Shown here: positions 9,148 to 18,449 of the stretch, piece after piece | Layout of the letters: every line of letters starts with the position of its first letter | Position numbering within the stretch: position 1 is the stretch's first letter | Assembly (NCBI RefSeq): GCF_012641075.1 | Contig: NZ_JAAXLJ010000017.1 | Span: 1 to 54,931 of the forward strand | DNA length: 54,931 nt | From: Secundilactobacillus angelensis | GTDB taxonomy: Bacteria > Bacillota > Bacilli > Lactobacillales > Lactobacillaceae | Direction of reading: 5' to 3' | Position numbers and translations under genes: made by a program | The notes under the pieces: generated by a model | The model's input: only the letters and a program-made list of their open reading frames with translations | What the model was told of the DNA's origin: nothing | The model's database searches: none

Positions 9148-12100
9148 TTAGTCACGCCGTTTCCGACTGACGAAAGCACCAAGGCCAACTAAGCCCATCA
9201 AACTCAAACCAAGCAATGCAAGACTGCTATTAGCATGCTCATCAGTTTGAGGTAATTTGTTGGTGTTAGTCGTTGCTGACTGAGTACCCTTAGATGCAGT
9301 TGGAGTAACTACTCCTGAAGCATTGGTATTACCAGTGGTTGAAGTTGGTGCTGTGTTTGTTGCAGTACCATTTGAACCTGCTGTCTGCTCTGGTGTAGTT
9401 TCGTTGTTATCTGCCGGAGCAGTTGAACCATTACCAGCTGGAGCCGTACCTTGATTGGTTTCAGGTGTAGTGGCACCACCGGCGTTATTATCCGTAGGGG
9501 TACTTGGATTAGTTGGAGTTGTGGTATCAGGACCGGTTGGAGTTGTGGTATCAGGACCGGTTGGAGTCGTAGTGTCTGGACCGGTTGGAGTTGTAGCTGC
9601 AGCTTTAGCGTATACAAACTTAACGTTCTGAGTTGTTTCAAATGTGAAGTAGTTTGGAGCAGCATCCGTCCCGTCCACATCTATACCATTGGCTTTCAAT
9701 ATAGCAACTGCTTGATCATAAGGAACAGTAGCGGTGTGTTGCCCATCTGGAGTGACATCGTAAGCATCAATTACCACATCACCTTTTGGATCAGTAGAAT
9801 TAAATGTATAACGAATATACTTTGTTGGTACCAGACCAAGAGCCTCACCTTGAGGGGATTGACTAAGGACCGTCCCTGCTGGCGAACTCTCTAGGATAAT
9901 TTGTTTCAAAGCACCATGATTAGCTAATTTAACATCTGAGCCTTGCACTTTATCATAGTTTGCCTGTTTGGTTGCAGGATCATAAGCACCATTTAAGGTC
10001 TTCGTTGGTGTCAGCTTAGCACCAGTATCATCAATGTAGTCGACTGTCTGTTGTGCAGGTACCAGTTTAACAATCAAGGTAAAATTACTGTCCCGTGAAG
10101 GATCAGTGATCTTATATAATTGCTGACTAATATTTAAGTCCCCAAATTCATTTGTAGTTTCTGCAGAACCTGAACCATTAATATTGCTTTCCGGCTTCTC
10201 AAGATTATCAGTTGTGTAGTTAACAACTTGAAAGCCTAGTGGAATATTCAGAGTAATTGACTGACCATTCTGATCAGTCAGAGTTTCTTTATAATTTAAC
10301 GGTAAATAATAAGTTTGACCGGCGTTCCCATCAGGATAATAAACACTCATATATGCTCCTGCTACAGGTTGCCCATCTGCTTTATCATAGTTCGGCTTTG
10401 TTGTGGAAAGTAAAACTTGACCATCAGTCGTCTTCATTTCAAAAGTGAAGGTCCCTATTTGATCAGGATTTTGCTGATTGTTAGCATATACAAACTGGAC
10501 TCCAGTTAAATTACTTACAAAGTCTGGACTTGTAGCGTTGACCGATCCATCTGTACCAATGCCTTTATCAGATAGGCTCTGGACAAGCTTATCAGCAGCT
10601 TTGTTAGTTGCATCGTTAATATAAGGTACACCGACCCCAAATTTCTGAGCCATTTGATCATACCAGCTATTACCAGTGGATTCATCTGGGGTATTTTCGT
10701 ACGAATTAGTGTCTTCATTGAAAGTTTTCATCGTGGCAAAAGCCTTGTTAAAGGTATTGCTTGCTTGATCATAACCATCAAAAGCATAGATGAATTCTCT
10801 AGCTGGTGTTGTCGAAGTTGCAGCCGTCTTAAGGATAATTTCCTTCAAATTAGCCGTCTGATCTTTACCGGCATTTTCTGGATCATTCGCCTGAATTTCA
10901 GTTTTACCAGTTCCATCCGTTGACACCGTTACATTCGTAACAGATGGATCAAGTGGAGTTTGATCCTCATGAGTGTATCTAACACTAACAATGCCTTTAT
11001 CAATGATTGGGACAGTAAACGTCACAGATTTCACAGCAGCAGCGATAGCATAATTTGGAATAGCAACAGTACCATCTAGTTTGATTCCAAACTGTGCCAG
11101 ATAATTGAATGCCTGTTCGTAGGTCGCTATATTGCCATCAGGATCTTTGGTACTATCAATTACTGTCTGCGTTGCATTATTGATTTCAAAAGTCATCGGT
11201 TTCAAATTCTGAGAGGCACCAAAATCGCTCGGCGTCACAGTCACTGTCACATCACCAGAAGTATCATACCCGGAAGGTGCATTGACTTTAGCAGGTGTTA
11301 AACCGGCAACAACTTCATTCGCGGCAGTATAGACAGTTGTTGTGTTAGTGCCCTTCTGCTGATAATTAATTGTAGTCTTAACAACTGGATTAACTTCCAC
11401 GTTTAACTGAAGACTTGTATTAGCTTCATCCGGAATCGTCACAGTCGGACCAGTAGTAGGATCAAAATTGGAAATAGATTGACCCCCATCTAGGCTATAT
11501 GATACCAACTTCAGAATCGTTGGTTGACCGTTTAATTCACCACCACTAATCACGGGAATAGTCGTTGAAGTACCAACTGGGGCTGGCTGAGTTCCACTCG
11601 TAATCACCTGATTGGTCTTGTTATCAACGTAAGTCATCGTGACATTAGAAGTCTCACCGACCCGGGCAGTAAACCCAGTAGTCGCTTTCTTTTCAGTTGT
11701 AGCCGTATTAGCTGTCGTATTTTGACTGTTCGTTGTAGTTGTATCCTGTTTAGTAGCAGTTTTATCACTTTGTTGTGCATCGATTGCAGTAGAAGCAGCT
11801 TTCGCGGCGGTTGCATCTGACACTGTATCTGACGTTTCAGCTCCAGCCGTAATGTCGGATTCTGTAGCGTCAGGCTTAGCTGCTGGCGTTGCTGCATCAG
11901 CTGTGGCTGAATCGCTTTGAGTATCAGTTGTTGGTGAAGTCAAGGTTACCTGCTTTGTCGTAGTTGCATTAGCCGACTCGTCACTGACAGGCGTAGTATC
12001 GTCCGTCGAACTTGCCTCAGTTGTAGCCGCAGAAGCTTTTGGTGCGATTGCCATTGCGCCTAAAAGGGCAACACTGGTTAAACAAGCCGTTACCCAATGC

Positions 12101-12162
12101 TTACCATCCTTATACGATTTATAATGCGGTGTTGACGCCATTCTTGTTAATTTCTGATTCAT
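9148..12162 (-). CDS. LPQTDE-anchored surface protein with KxYKxGKxW signal
   Basis: About 1004-residue cell-wall protein. The N-terminus has a YKDGKHWV motif before a hydrophobic export segment ending in AKASA. A low-complexity Thr/Ala/Ser/Asp region of about 150 residues follows, then several beta-rich domains of about 100-150 residues with MucBP-like phrases such as TMTYVDNKTNQVI, VSVRYTHEDQTPLD and TVDYIDDTGAKL, then a Pro/Thr stalk with eight-residue repeats TPTGPDTT. The C-terminus has LPQTDE, a membrane helix and KRRD, a sortase A signal. Start 12162 is preceded by GGGGGG. A role in adhesion or aggregation is inferred from the architecture. Confidence 0.92.
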   Translation of the reverse strand: MNQKLTRMASTPHYKSYKDGKHWVTACLTSVALLGAMAIAPKASAATTEASSTDDTTPVSDESANATTTKQVTLTSPTTDTQSDSATADAATPAAKPDATESDITAGAETSDTVSDATAAKAASTAIDAQQSDKTATKQDTTTTNSQNTTANTATTEKKATTGFTARVGETSNVTMTYVDNKTNQVITSGTQPAPVGTSTTIPVISGGELNGQPTILKLVSYSLDGGQSISNFDPTTGPTVTIPDEANTSLQLNVEVNPVVKTTINYQQKGTNTTTVYTAANEVVAGLTPAKVNAPSGYDTSGDVTVTVTPSDFGASQNLKPMTFEINNATQTVIDSTKDPDGNIATYEQAFNYLAQFGIKLDGTVAIPNYAIAAAVKSVTFTVPIIDKGIVSVRYTHEDQTPLDPSVTNVTVSTDGTGKTEIQANDPENAGKDQTANLKEIILKTAATSTTPAREFIYAFDGYDQASNTFNKAFATMKTFNEDTNSYENTPDESTGNSWYDQMAQKFGVGVPYINDATNKAADKLVQSLSDKGIGTDGSVNATSPDFVSNLTGVQFVYANNQQNPDQIGTFTFEMKTTDGQVLLSTTKPNYDKADGQPVAGAYMSVYYPDGNAGQTYYLPLNYKETLTDQNGQSITLNIPLGFQVVNYTTDNLEKPESNINGSGSAETTNEFGDLNISQQLYKITDPSRDSNFTLIVKLVPAQQTVDYIDDTGAKLTPTKTLNGAYDPATKQANYDKVQGSDVKLANHGALKQIILESSPAGTVLSQSPQGEALGLVPTKYIRYTFNSTDPKGDVVIDAYDVTPDGQHTATVPYDQAVAILKANGIDVDGTDAAPNYFTFETTQNVKFVYAKAAATTPTGPDTTTPTGPDTTTPTGPDTTTPTNPSTPTDNNAGGATTPETNQGTAPAGNGSTAPADNNETTPEQTAGSNGTATNTAPTSTTGNTNASGVVTPTASKGTQSATTNTNKLPQTDEHANSSLALLGLSLMGLVGLGAFVSRKRRD
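9512..9596 (-). repeat. 24-bp tandem repeat in the surface protein stalk
   Basis: Two identical 24-base units (9512-9535, 9536-9559), a diverged third (9560-9583) and a partial fourth. They encode TPTGPDTT repeats in frame. Copy number may vary between strains by slippage. Confidence 0.9.
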
Positions 12163-12357
12163 TATTAAATCCCCCCAAAGATATTTAATCCGTTTGGTTC
12201 CAACAAAAAACAACGACCTATAGTTATCCCTCAAAGCATTTTACAAAGAATAGCAAAAGGACACTTTCGCCCTTTCTGTCTTTATATTAGCATTAATTAG
12301 CTCTAAATTCTATCTTCGCTTAGGTATACCAAAGGATAGGTTTGGAAAAAAATCAAA

Positions 12358-12410
12358 AAAATGTTCCTCTCGAGATTAACTTGCTCAGTTAATTTCATGA
12401 GGAACATTTT
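12358..12410 (-). terminator. Terminator of pepN
   Basis: Outer 12-bp stem AAAATGTTCCTC/GAGGAACATTTT enclosing an inner GTTAAC-like hairpin, followed by T-rich sequence on the minus strand just past the pepN stop. Confidence 0.75.
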
Positions 12411-12420
12411 AAAATTTAAT

Positions 12421-14955
12421 TTATTTCACTTCATCGGCAACTGCCTGATTGACGGCATTTTGTTCCGCTTCAATCAATGCGACCCGACTTTCAATCACTT
12501 TAATATCCATGGTAATTTCACGAGTCAACCCGGGTGTATTAATCTTTGGTTCGAAGAAGGTCTTGAACTCGACCAATCTATCGGCCGTCTTGAAGATGCC
12601 GGCTGTAACAGTGATGTAAGTGGAGAATTCCATATCCCCACCAACCGTATCTTCAAGCCACTGCCAATCTGTCCGCAACCAATCCCAGGCTGCTTGTTCA
12701 CCCTTGGGGTTAGCTAAAACTCCTCTGAACCAGCCACGGAGATCTTGTGGCTTGACGATATCAGCATTTTCAAATTCACCGATGGTTTTAGCAATTAAAT
12801 CGACGTCTGGTGTGCTTGTCAACGCTGCCCGGATATTGGCTTTATAACTGCCATCAGCAGTTGATTGATAGTCAGCAAGTAACTGATCATACAGCTTTGC
12901 ACTACCATAGTGTTTGACTTCATTTGATAAAATCAACCCACGAATATCAGCGGATAACGTTGCTAATTTTGCTTGATTATCCTGGAAAATTTGGTGAGCA
13001 GCAGCAATCGCATCCTCATTTTGAGCGTACAGCGCGGCACTCAAAATCATCGGCCGTGACAGTTGATCGTCGATTGATTCACCTGCGACTGGCAGCCAAC
13101 CAAGTCGTTTTACCTGAGCAGCACTAAGCTGATCAAATAATTGCTGCAAGTGTTTTTCTTCTGTTGAGTCAGGTGACACAAATTTTTTGAAATTATTGGC
13201 TAACGTATACAGAGCAGTAATTACTACCGCAGCATTGCTATCAGCAAACCGTTTCAGTAACGGCACCACGCTAGCATACGAAATTTGCTGACCTTCTGCT
13301 AATAACCGCAGATCTTGCATCAACTGCAATTGAGTAATGGCATCGAAGTCATCCAAATGAGCCAAAATATCGTTCAGTAAGGTCTCATCATAGCGCACGA
13401 TAAAGTGAGAATTATTCCCCACATTGGCACGGAATGGTTCTCCCAGACGAGAGCGAACATCATCGTATTGGCCCAAAGAGATTTGCTTATCTTTGAATAT
13501 CGCTGGTGCTTGTGAATCGTTACTATTTAATGGAATCTGCCATTGTCGACCAGCATCCTTGCCGTCGCCAATAAAGAATTGGTGCTGTTTCAAAGTGAGC
13601 TGACCATTAACAATTTGTGCGTCTACCACTGGATAACCTGGCTGTTCCAACCAAGAATTCATAATGGCACCAATATCTAAGTTAGAGGCAGCGCCAAGGG
13701 CTGACCATAAGTCTGCACCGGTTGCATTGCCATACTGATGAGCTTCAAAATACTTCTTCAGCCCCTTACGTAATGCATCGTCACCCAATAATGAGCGAAC
13801 CATGACCAGCATCCTGGCACCCTTGGCGTAAACGATGGCGCTATCGAACAGGGCATCAATTTCAGCGGGGTCTTCCACTTGAACGTGAACGGATTGAACG
13901 CCATCGGTGGCATCCCGGTTCAGTGCCATTGGGGCCTCACTGGTCTGGAATAGCTCCCAAATGTGCCAGTCAGGTTGAATGGCATCAATTGCCACGTATT
14001 CCATCATGTTGGCGAAACTTTCATTGAGCCATAGATCATCCCACCACTTCATGGTGACTAAATCACCGAACCATTGGTGAGCCAGTTCATGAGCGATGAC
14101 GGTGGCGACCTGTTGCTTCATTTCAAGAGACGTATTATCAGGATCCAGCAGCAAGTAGGCTTCCCGATAAGTGACCAAGCCCCAGTTTTCCATGGCACCC
14201 GCGGAAAAGTCTGGCAGCGCCAATTGCCAGGAATGTGGCAACGGATAAGGAGTCTGGTAGAAGTCTTCGTAAAATTCGATTGAGCGTTTAGCAATGTCCA
14301 AAGCAAAGTTCAATTCATTGGCCTTGTGCGCTTTGGTACCAAAAACACCCACTGTGACGCCACTCTTGGTCTTAGTTTGCTTGCTTTGCAGCTCACCAAA
14401 AGCAAAGGCAATCAAGTAAGTAGACATCTTCATGGTCGTGTCAAAGTAATGCACACCATCTTCAGTCCGGACTTCTGGCATGTTACTGATGATGGTTTCA
14501 CCAGGATGTTCGTCAAATTTGATGGCTAAATCAAAGGTTGCTTTCGCTTCCGGCTCATCGATGCTAGGGAATGCCTGACGTGCGAAAGTCGTTTCAAATT
14601 GCGTACCGATGATCTGCTTCTTTTCACCGTTAACTTCGTAGTATGACGGGTAAATGCCCATCATAGAATCAGTTAATGGTGCAGTGTAGGTAACTGTTAG
14701 TCTAGTCTCACCAGCCTGCTTAAGGTTGATACGGATGGCTTCAGCTGATTGATCTAATTTAAAATCAACCGCTGCTCCATCCGCTTCAACAGCAGATACA
14801 TCTAAAAATTTCTGATGCAGTGCAATTGCCGTTTGGCTGGCGTTTCCTGTAATCGTGGTTTTACCGGAAATGAGTTTCGTTCCCCGGTTAATATCAAGGT
14901 ATAAGTCGTAATGACTTGGTTGAAAAGTCTCATAAAAATGGTTTGATTCTGTCAT
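12421..14955 (-). CDS. pepN: Aminopeptidase N (M1 family)
   Basis: 844-residue cytosolic zinc metallopeptidase that removes N-terminal residues from peptides, central to peptide nitrogen use in lactic acid bacteria. It shows GAMEN at 253-257, the zinc-binding HELAHQWFG starting at 289, and the third ligand Glu in WLNESFA near 312. The length matches lactobacillar PepN. The ribosome binding site GGGGG is 7 bases before the ATG. It is a single gene with its own terminator between two unrelated loci. Confidence 0.96.
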   Translation of the reverse strand: MTESNHFYETFQPSHYDLYLDINRGTKLISGKTTITGNASQTAIALHQKFLDVSAVEADGAAVDFKLDQSAEAIRINLKQAGETRLTVTYTAPLTDSMMGIYPSYYEVNGEKKQIIGTQFETTFARQAFPSIDEPEAKATFDLAIKFDEHPGETIISNMPEVRTEDGVHYFDTTMKMSTYLIAFAFGELQSKQTKTKSGVTVGVFGTKAHKANELNFALDIAKRSIEFYEDFYQTPYPLPHSWQLALPDFSAGAMENWGLVTYREAYLLLDPDNTSLEMKQQVATVIAHELAHQWFGDLVTMKWWDDLWLNESFANMMEYVAIDAIQPDWHIWELFQTSEAPMALNRDATDGVQSVHVQVEDPAEIDALFDSAIVYAKGARMLVMVRSLLGDDALRKGLKKYFEAHQYGNATGADLWSALGAASNLDIGAIMNSWLEQPGYPVVDAQIVNGQLTLKQHQFFIGDGKDAGRQWQIPLNSNDSQAPAIFKDKQISLGQYDDVRSRLGEPFRANVGNNSHFIVRYDETLLNDILAHLDDFDAITQLQLMQDLRLLAEGQQISYASVVPLLKRFADSNAAVVITALYTLANNFKKFVSPDSTEEKHLQQLFDQLSAAQVKRLGWLPVAGESIDDQLSRPMILSAALYAQNEDAIAAAHQIFQDNQAKLATLSADIRGLILSNEVKHYGSAKLYDQLLADYQSTADGSYKANIRAALTSTPDVDLIAKTIGEFENADIVKPQDLRGWFRGVLANPKGEQAAWDWLRTDWQWLEDTVGGDMEFSTYITVTAGIFKTADRLVEFKTFFEPKINTPGLTREITMDIKVIESRVALIEAEQNAVNQAVADEVK

Positions 14956-15033
14956 GGATTGGCCCCCATTTATCGTTAGAATATATCCATTATACGACTT
15001 TCGCTTAACGGCTGGTGGTTTAAAGTACGCTAC

Positions 15034-15828
15034 TTACTTCAATTTCGGCAATGGCCGAAATCTGACTAAAGTATTCACCTTCACCAAATACATCAGTGCG
15101 ATGATCAGCAATGGTGTAAAAATAATCAAATCAGCCGTCCAACTGCCATTCCCCTGCATCTGCGTGGTAATGGTAGGATCAAAATCAATCAGCAAATGGA
15201 TAACTAATCCCACCCAAATACCGTTGGTAGAAATGCGGATCGCAGAAAACGCCATTCCAATCACAAATGCGTAGAATACCTGTTGCAACGTTGTTTGAAC
15301 GCTCTGCCCATTAAATAAATGGGATAAATGAAGCAGACCAAACACCAGACTGCTGGCAGTTGCCGTCCACAGTAAGGACTGATTTTTGGACTGGAAAAGC
15401 CCCAGAAAAAAAGAAAATAACAGTCCACGACACAGCGTTTCTTCAAAGATTCCTGCCGAAAGTGCAATCAGGGCAATGTTGAAAAGCTGGACCGGTGTTA
15501 ACCCCATTGAAAAAATGACGTGAAGTTTCAATGACAAGACACTGATAAAAAAGAACAGGATCAAGGCTAACCAAGTCCTTATAGGCCGCTGATACCCGAT
15601 TGATCCAGGTGATGTGATCCTAACTGTTTTGAAAAAATAAGCCATGATCAATCCTAAAACTACAGCTAATATCAACCTTGCAGCCGCATAGCCAAATGTC
15701 ACGATACCATGATCAGTCATGGTTATCACTTGGTGCAATAAATAAGAAACCCCGAAGAAAATGACTAAACTCCCAGCAATAACGCCTAATTTCCAGCGCT
15801 GATCACCGGCAGCTTTTAAATTATACAT
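15034..15828 (-). CDS. CPBP-family intramembrane glutamic endopeptidase
   Basis: 264-residue polytopic membrane protein with seven or eight hydrophobic segments. It has the CPBP (CAAX/Abi) motifs: EE at 129-130 with Arg134 in FEETLCRGLLF, His167 in FGLLHLSHL, and His211 in VGLVIHLLIDF. In lactobacilli such proteins are often linked to bacteriocin immunity or protein processing, but no bacteriocin gene is adjacent. The start at 15828 was chosen for GGAGG 6 bases upstream. Confidence 0.88.
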   Translation of the reverse strand: MYNLKAAGDQRWKLGVIAGSLVIFFGVSYLLHQVITMTDHGIVTFGYAAARLILAVVLGLIMAYFFKTVRITSPGSIGYQRPIRTWLALILFFFISVLSLKLHVIFSMGLTPVQLFNIALIALSAGIFEETLCRGLLFSFFLGLFQSKNQSLLWTATASSLVFGLLHLSHLFNGQSVQTTLQQVFYAFVIGMAFSAIRISTNGIWVGLVIHLLIDFDPTITTQMQGNGSWTADLIIFTPLLIIALMYLVKVNTLVRFRPLPKLK

Positions 15829-15902
15829 GAACTGCCTCCAAGTAAATGAATTAACACTACGATACCACATGGCAGCTGATCACCAAAGACTTGACCACTC
15901 CT

Positions 15903-16640
15903 TTAGCGAATCGTGTTAATTCCCATTAAAACCAACAGTATTGCCATCACCCACTTCATACCGCCAGAATGTGATGAAGTTGAAATTTTCTTGACTAATA
16001 ACGGCGCAACCAGTGCCCCAACAGCAGCACCAATCATCAAAGGCAGTCCCAGGTGCCAATCCACCTGACCGCCAGAAACGTGCATGGCAGCGCCAATCAC
16101 GCTTAATCCTACCAGTACATACGAAGACGTGGCAACTGCTTGAAAAGTATCCAGTCCAAGAATCAATAAGCCGGCCAAAACAGGACCGCCGCCGCTCATT
16201 CCGGCAATTCCTACCATCAATCCGCTTAGAACACCGTACATGGATGCCATCAGCAATGTATGGTTTTTGGGTGCAGATTGATTGTTTTTCTGGAGAACGA
16301 TTCTGAGACCCAGCGCGACTAAAATCAGACCAAGCACCCAACGGTAAACGGCAGCTGGAATATAAGGTGCCAATAGCGCGCCAATCACCACAGCAGGGAC
16401 GGCAGAAAATAACATTTGATTACCTAACCGAAAATTAATCTGCTTTTGACGATAATATCCCCAGGAACCAATAATGACAGAGGGTAATGAAGTTACTAGC
16501 GAAGTCGCCGCAGCGGACAGCGGGGCAACTTTAAACACTGAAGCCAGCAATCCTAGATAAATGGCGCCCCCACCGCCACCTAAGGAAATGACGATGATAC
16601 CGACAATAAAACCCAAGAGCAATAACAATGCTGTTTCCAT
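15903..16640 (-). CDS. TauE/SafE family anion exporter
   Basis: 245-residue membrane protein with about eight membrane segments in two repeated halves; the glycine-rich SLGGGGGAIYLG near the N-terminus and GMSGGGPVLAG in the second half are the family signatures. The family exports or imports sulfite, sulfoacetate or other small organosulfur anions; the substrate here is unknown. It is divergent from a TetR regulator across a short region with an inverted repeat, so repression by that regulator is likely. Confidence 0.88.
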   Translation of the reverse strand: METALLLLLGFIVGIIVISLGGGGGAIYLGLLASVFKVAPLSAAATSLVTSLPSVIIGSWGYYRQKQINFRLGNQMLFSAVPAVVIGALLAPYIPAAVYRWVLGLILVALGLRIVLQKNNQSAPKNHTLLMASMYGVLSGLMVGIAGMSGGGPVLAGLLILGLDTFQAVATSSYVLVGLSVIGAAMHVSGGQVDWHLGLPLMIGAAVGALVAPLLVKKISTSSHSGGMKWVMAILLVLMGINTIR

Positions 16641-16668
16641 TCTTTGTCTTCTTTCTTACTCATTTATA

Positions 16669-16703
16669 TTTACAGCTTGTAATTATAAATGATAAACTGT
16701 AAA
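16669..16703. promoter_or_regulatory. Candidate TetR operator
   Basis: Inverted repeat TTTACAG (16669-16675) / CTGTAAA (16697-16703) with an AT-rich centre, placed between the divergent exporter and regulator genes. It is a good candidate for the TetR-family binding site controlling both. Confidence 0.6.
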
Positions 16704-16727
16704 ATTCAAGTGAAAGAGGGGCTTAAC

Positions 16728-17294
16728 TTGACCAGTCGAACGTTAACAACTGAAAAAATTATCCAAACCGCAATGTCATTAATCGCGGCGCAAAAGCCAC
16801 TGACTTTTTCTAATATTAGCCGAGAATTAGGTACGCATTCGCAGGCACTCTATAATTATTTCCCGGACGTGAGCACCTTAAGTGCTTCAATCGATGAAAC
16901 TTATAACTCCGGTCTGGTAAATGAATTACAGCAGCAACTGTTGGGCCTATCAGGTGAAGAAGCAATTCTCAAATTTGCGACAGTCTCACGGCAATATGCA
17001 CTTGAGCACTTTAAAATTACCCAGTTCGTATTAGCGATTCCACGGGAGTTACTGAATGAAAACGCCGCGAAGGCGCCCAGTTCGGAGCAACTAAAAAGTA
17101 TTTTGTACCAACTGCTTCAAACGATGAACATCGATGAACGGCACCGTTTGAATGCTGCGCGAATGATTCGTAATCTGATCATCGGTGAAATCGTCAACGT
17201 TGGGCGTGGTTGGTTTACCACCAAATCCGTAAAGGAATCGGAGAGTTTTAAACAAATGTTGTTGCTTGCGTTGCATCACTTAGACGAATTATGA
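16728..17294 (+). CDS. TetR/AcrR family transcriptional regulator
   Basis: 188-residue regulator with an N-terminal helix-turn-helix: TTEKIIQTAMSLIAAQ followed by FSNISRELGTHSQALYNYFP. The C-terminal ligand-binding part matches the TetR_C_33/WHG-like group only in general form. Start TTG 16728 follows GAGGGG by 6 bases; the in-frame ATG at 16689 would lie inside the candidate operator and has no ribosome binding site. It probably represses the divergent TauE/SafE gene; the inducer is unknown. Confidence 0.9.
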   Translation: MTSRTLTTEKIIQTAMSLIAAQKPLTFSNISRELGTHSQALYNYFPDVSTLSASIDETYNSGLVNELQQQLLGLSGEEAILKFATVSRQYALEHFKITQFVLAIPRELLNENAAKAPSSEQLKSILYQLLQTMNIDERHRLNAARMIRNLIIGEIVNVGRGWFTTKSVKESESFKQMLLLALHHLDEL

Positions 17295-17304
17295 GACACA
17301 AAAA

Positions 17305-17332
17305 AACGCTGAATGAGCTATTCAGCGTTTTC
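17305..17332 (+). terminator. Terminator of the tetR gene
   Basis: A 10-bp stem AACGCTGAAT/ATTCAGCGTT with a short loop and a T-rich end. It reaches the stop codon of the convergent serine hydrolase gene and may act in both directions (A tract upstream). Confidence 0.8.
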
Positions 17333-18284
17333 ATCTATACATCTGCAGCACTTGATTAGTTGTGGCTGTACCATAAACAATCGTTTGAATGTTTTTAGTG
17401 ATTTGGGCAATTTTTGGAAAACCACTGAAACCTGTTTGACCATGGCCGTGAGTCATAATCGCAATAGCGTAACGTTGACCATTTGGCAAAGTGACGATAC
17501 CAGCATCGTTGTTGTACGACCCAATCCAGCCAACTTTATTGGCAGTGGTAGAGCCCGGTATTGCTTGTACGGCACCAGTTGGAATACCTGCGCGATAGAC
17601 CTGTCGGCTCATTAGTGACAACACTTGGCTACGATTAGCTGCGTTATCAAAGGGATAGCGTCCCTGATCTAACTTCCGCATGACTGAAACCAAGGTGGCA
17701 GCGGTTGTCTTGGCGGGTTGATAAGCGACAAACGGGTGGGAGTACCAGCCCTGTTTCTTAACAAAAGCATCCATAGTAGTTAAGCCATACGAATCCAAAT
17801 AATTCTCGGCAAATTTATTCTGACTGCGGACAATCATTTCCTGAAATCCAGCTGACCGTAACATGGTCTTATTAAGAGTGCCAGCATCGATTCGGGCGAG
17901 AATATTGGCGACTATAAACATCTTATACGTACTTGCTGACGTGTACGCCTTATGAGCGTTAGGACTGGAGACAGCTAGCTGACCGGCCCTGTAAAAATCA
18001 GCAGCATCACTTACACCAGCTGGGGTAGTCAACTTCGCTCCTAGATTATAAAATGAAATGCTCACCGTGCCATCTTTTGTCACCGAGTTAACGTATTTTT
18101 GCAGCTTCTGTTTCACCGCTTTTTGCTGACTGGTCACTTGTGACTGCGGTGGATCAGCGTGCGCAGGACTCCCAAGCAAACCCACAGCTAGGAATATCGT
18201 GATTAAGGAAATAATGAAAACGCAAGCTGGCAAGTAGGTCATCGCAGAATGATGATGTCGATCCATTCGACTCTGCCCGTTCAT
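17331..18284 (-). CDS. Class A beta-lactamase-like serine hydrolase
   Basis: 317-residue protein with an N-terminal membrane segment (about 18-38) and then an extracytoplasmic domain. The active-site tetrad STYK (118-121) has the nucleophile Ser118 and Lys121; SQN (in IVRSQNKFAENYL) matches the SDN motif position; NKVGWIGS supplies the K-x-G element. These are the motifs of the penicillin-recognising class A fold. Lactobacilli use such proteins in cell-wall metabolism; true beta-lactam resistance is not implied. The start at 18284 is 9 bases from GAAGGGG, whereas the upstream ATG abuts that site. Confidence 0.85.
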   Translation of the reverse strand: MNGQSRMDRHHHSAMTYLPACVFIISLITIFLAVGLLGSPAHADPPQSQVTSQQKAVKQKLQKYVNSVTKDGTVSISFYNLGAKLTTPAGVSDAADFYRAGQLAVSSPNAHKAYTSASTYKMFIVANILARIDAGTLNKTMLRSAGFQEMIVRSQNKFAENYLDSYGLTTMDAFVKKQGWYSHPFVAYQPAKTTAATLVSVMRKLDQGRYPFDNAANRSQVLSLMSRQVYRAGIPTGAVQAIPGSTTANKVGWIGSYNNDAGIVTLPNGQRYAIAIMTHGHGQTGFSGFPKIAQITKNIQTIVYGTATTNQVLQMYR

Positions 18285-18371
18285 GCTGGTCATCCCCTTC
18301 AGTTTATTTTACTGACATTATACTCTTTTGTACTATCAGTTAGTGATATGGTGATCAATTATTGGTAAAGA

Positions 18372-18412
18372 AAAGGCACCATCCCACGGTTGTTGGAATG
18401 GTACCTTTTCTA
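18372..18412 (-). terminator. Terminator of the LPQTNE surface protein
   Basis: Long stem AAAAGGTACCATTCCA paired with TGGGATGGTGCCTTTT (several G-U or mismatched pairs), followed by T-rich sequence on the minus strand. Confidence 0.75.
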
Positions 18413-18449
18413 GCCTATCTGTAAATCGATGACTAATATTGAGTTACTT

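Noticed and set aside
9512-9596. Regular 24-base repeats resembling a small CRISPR-like array
   Set aside because: There are no spacers; the units are directly adjacent, in frame and encode TPTGPDTT in a surface protein stalk.
9451-9894. Plus-strand ORF of 147 codons within the surface protein gene
   Set aside because: It is antisense to the repeat-rich coding region, has a biased composition (Cys, Trp, Ser) and no ribosome binding site.
12361-12717. Plus-strand ORF of 118 codons over the pepN end
   Set aside because: It is a shadow of pepN and its terminator, with no ribosome binding site and no recognisable domain.
16689-16727. Upstream ATG for the TetR gene
   Set aside because: It lies inside the candidate operator and lacks a ribosome binding site; TTG 16728 has GAGGGG 6 bases upstream.
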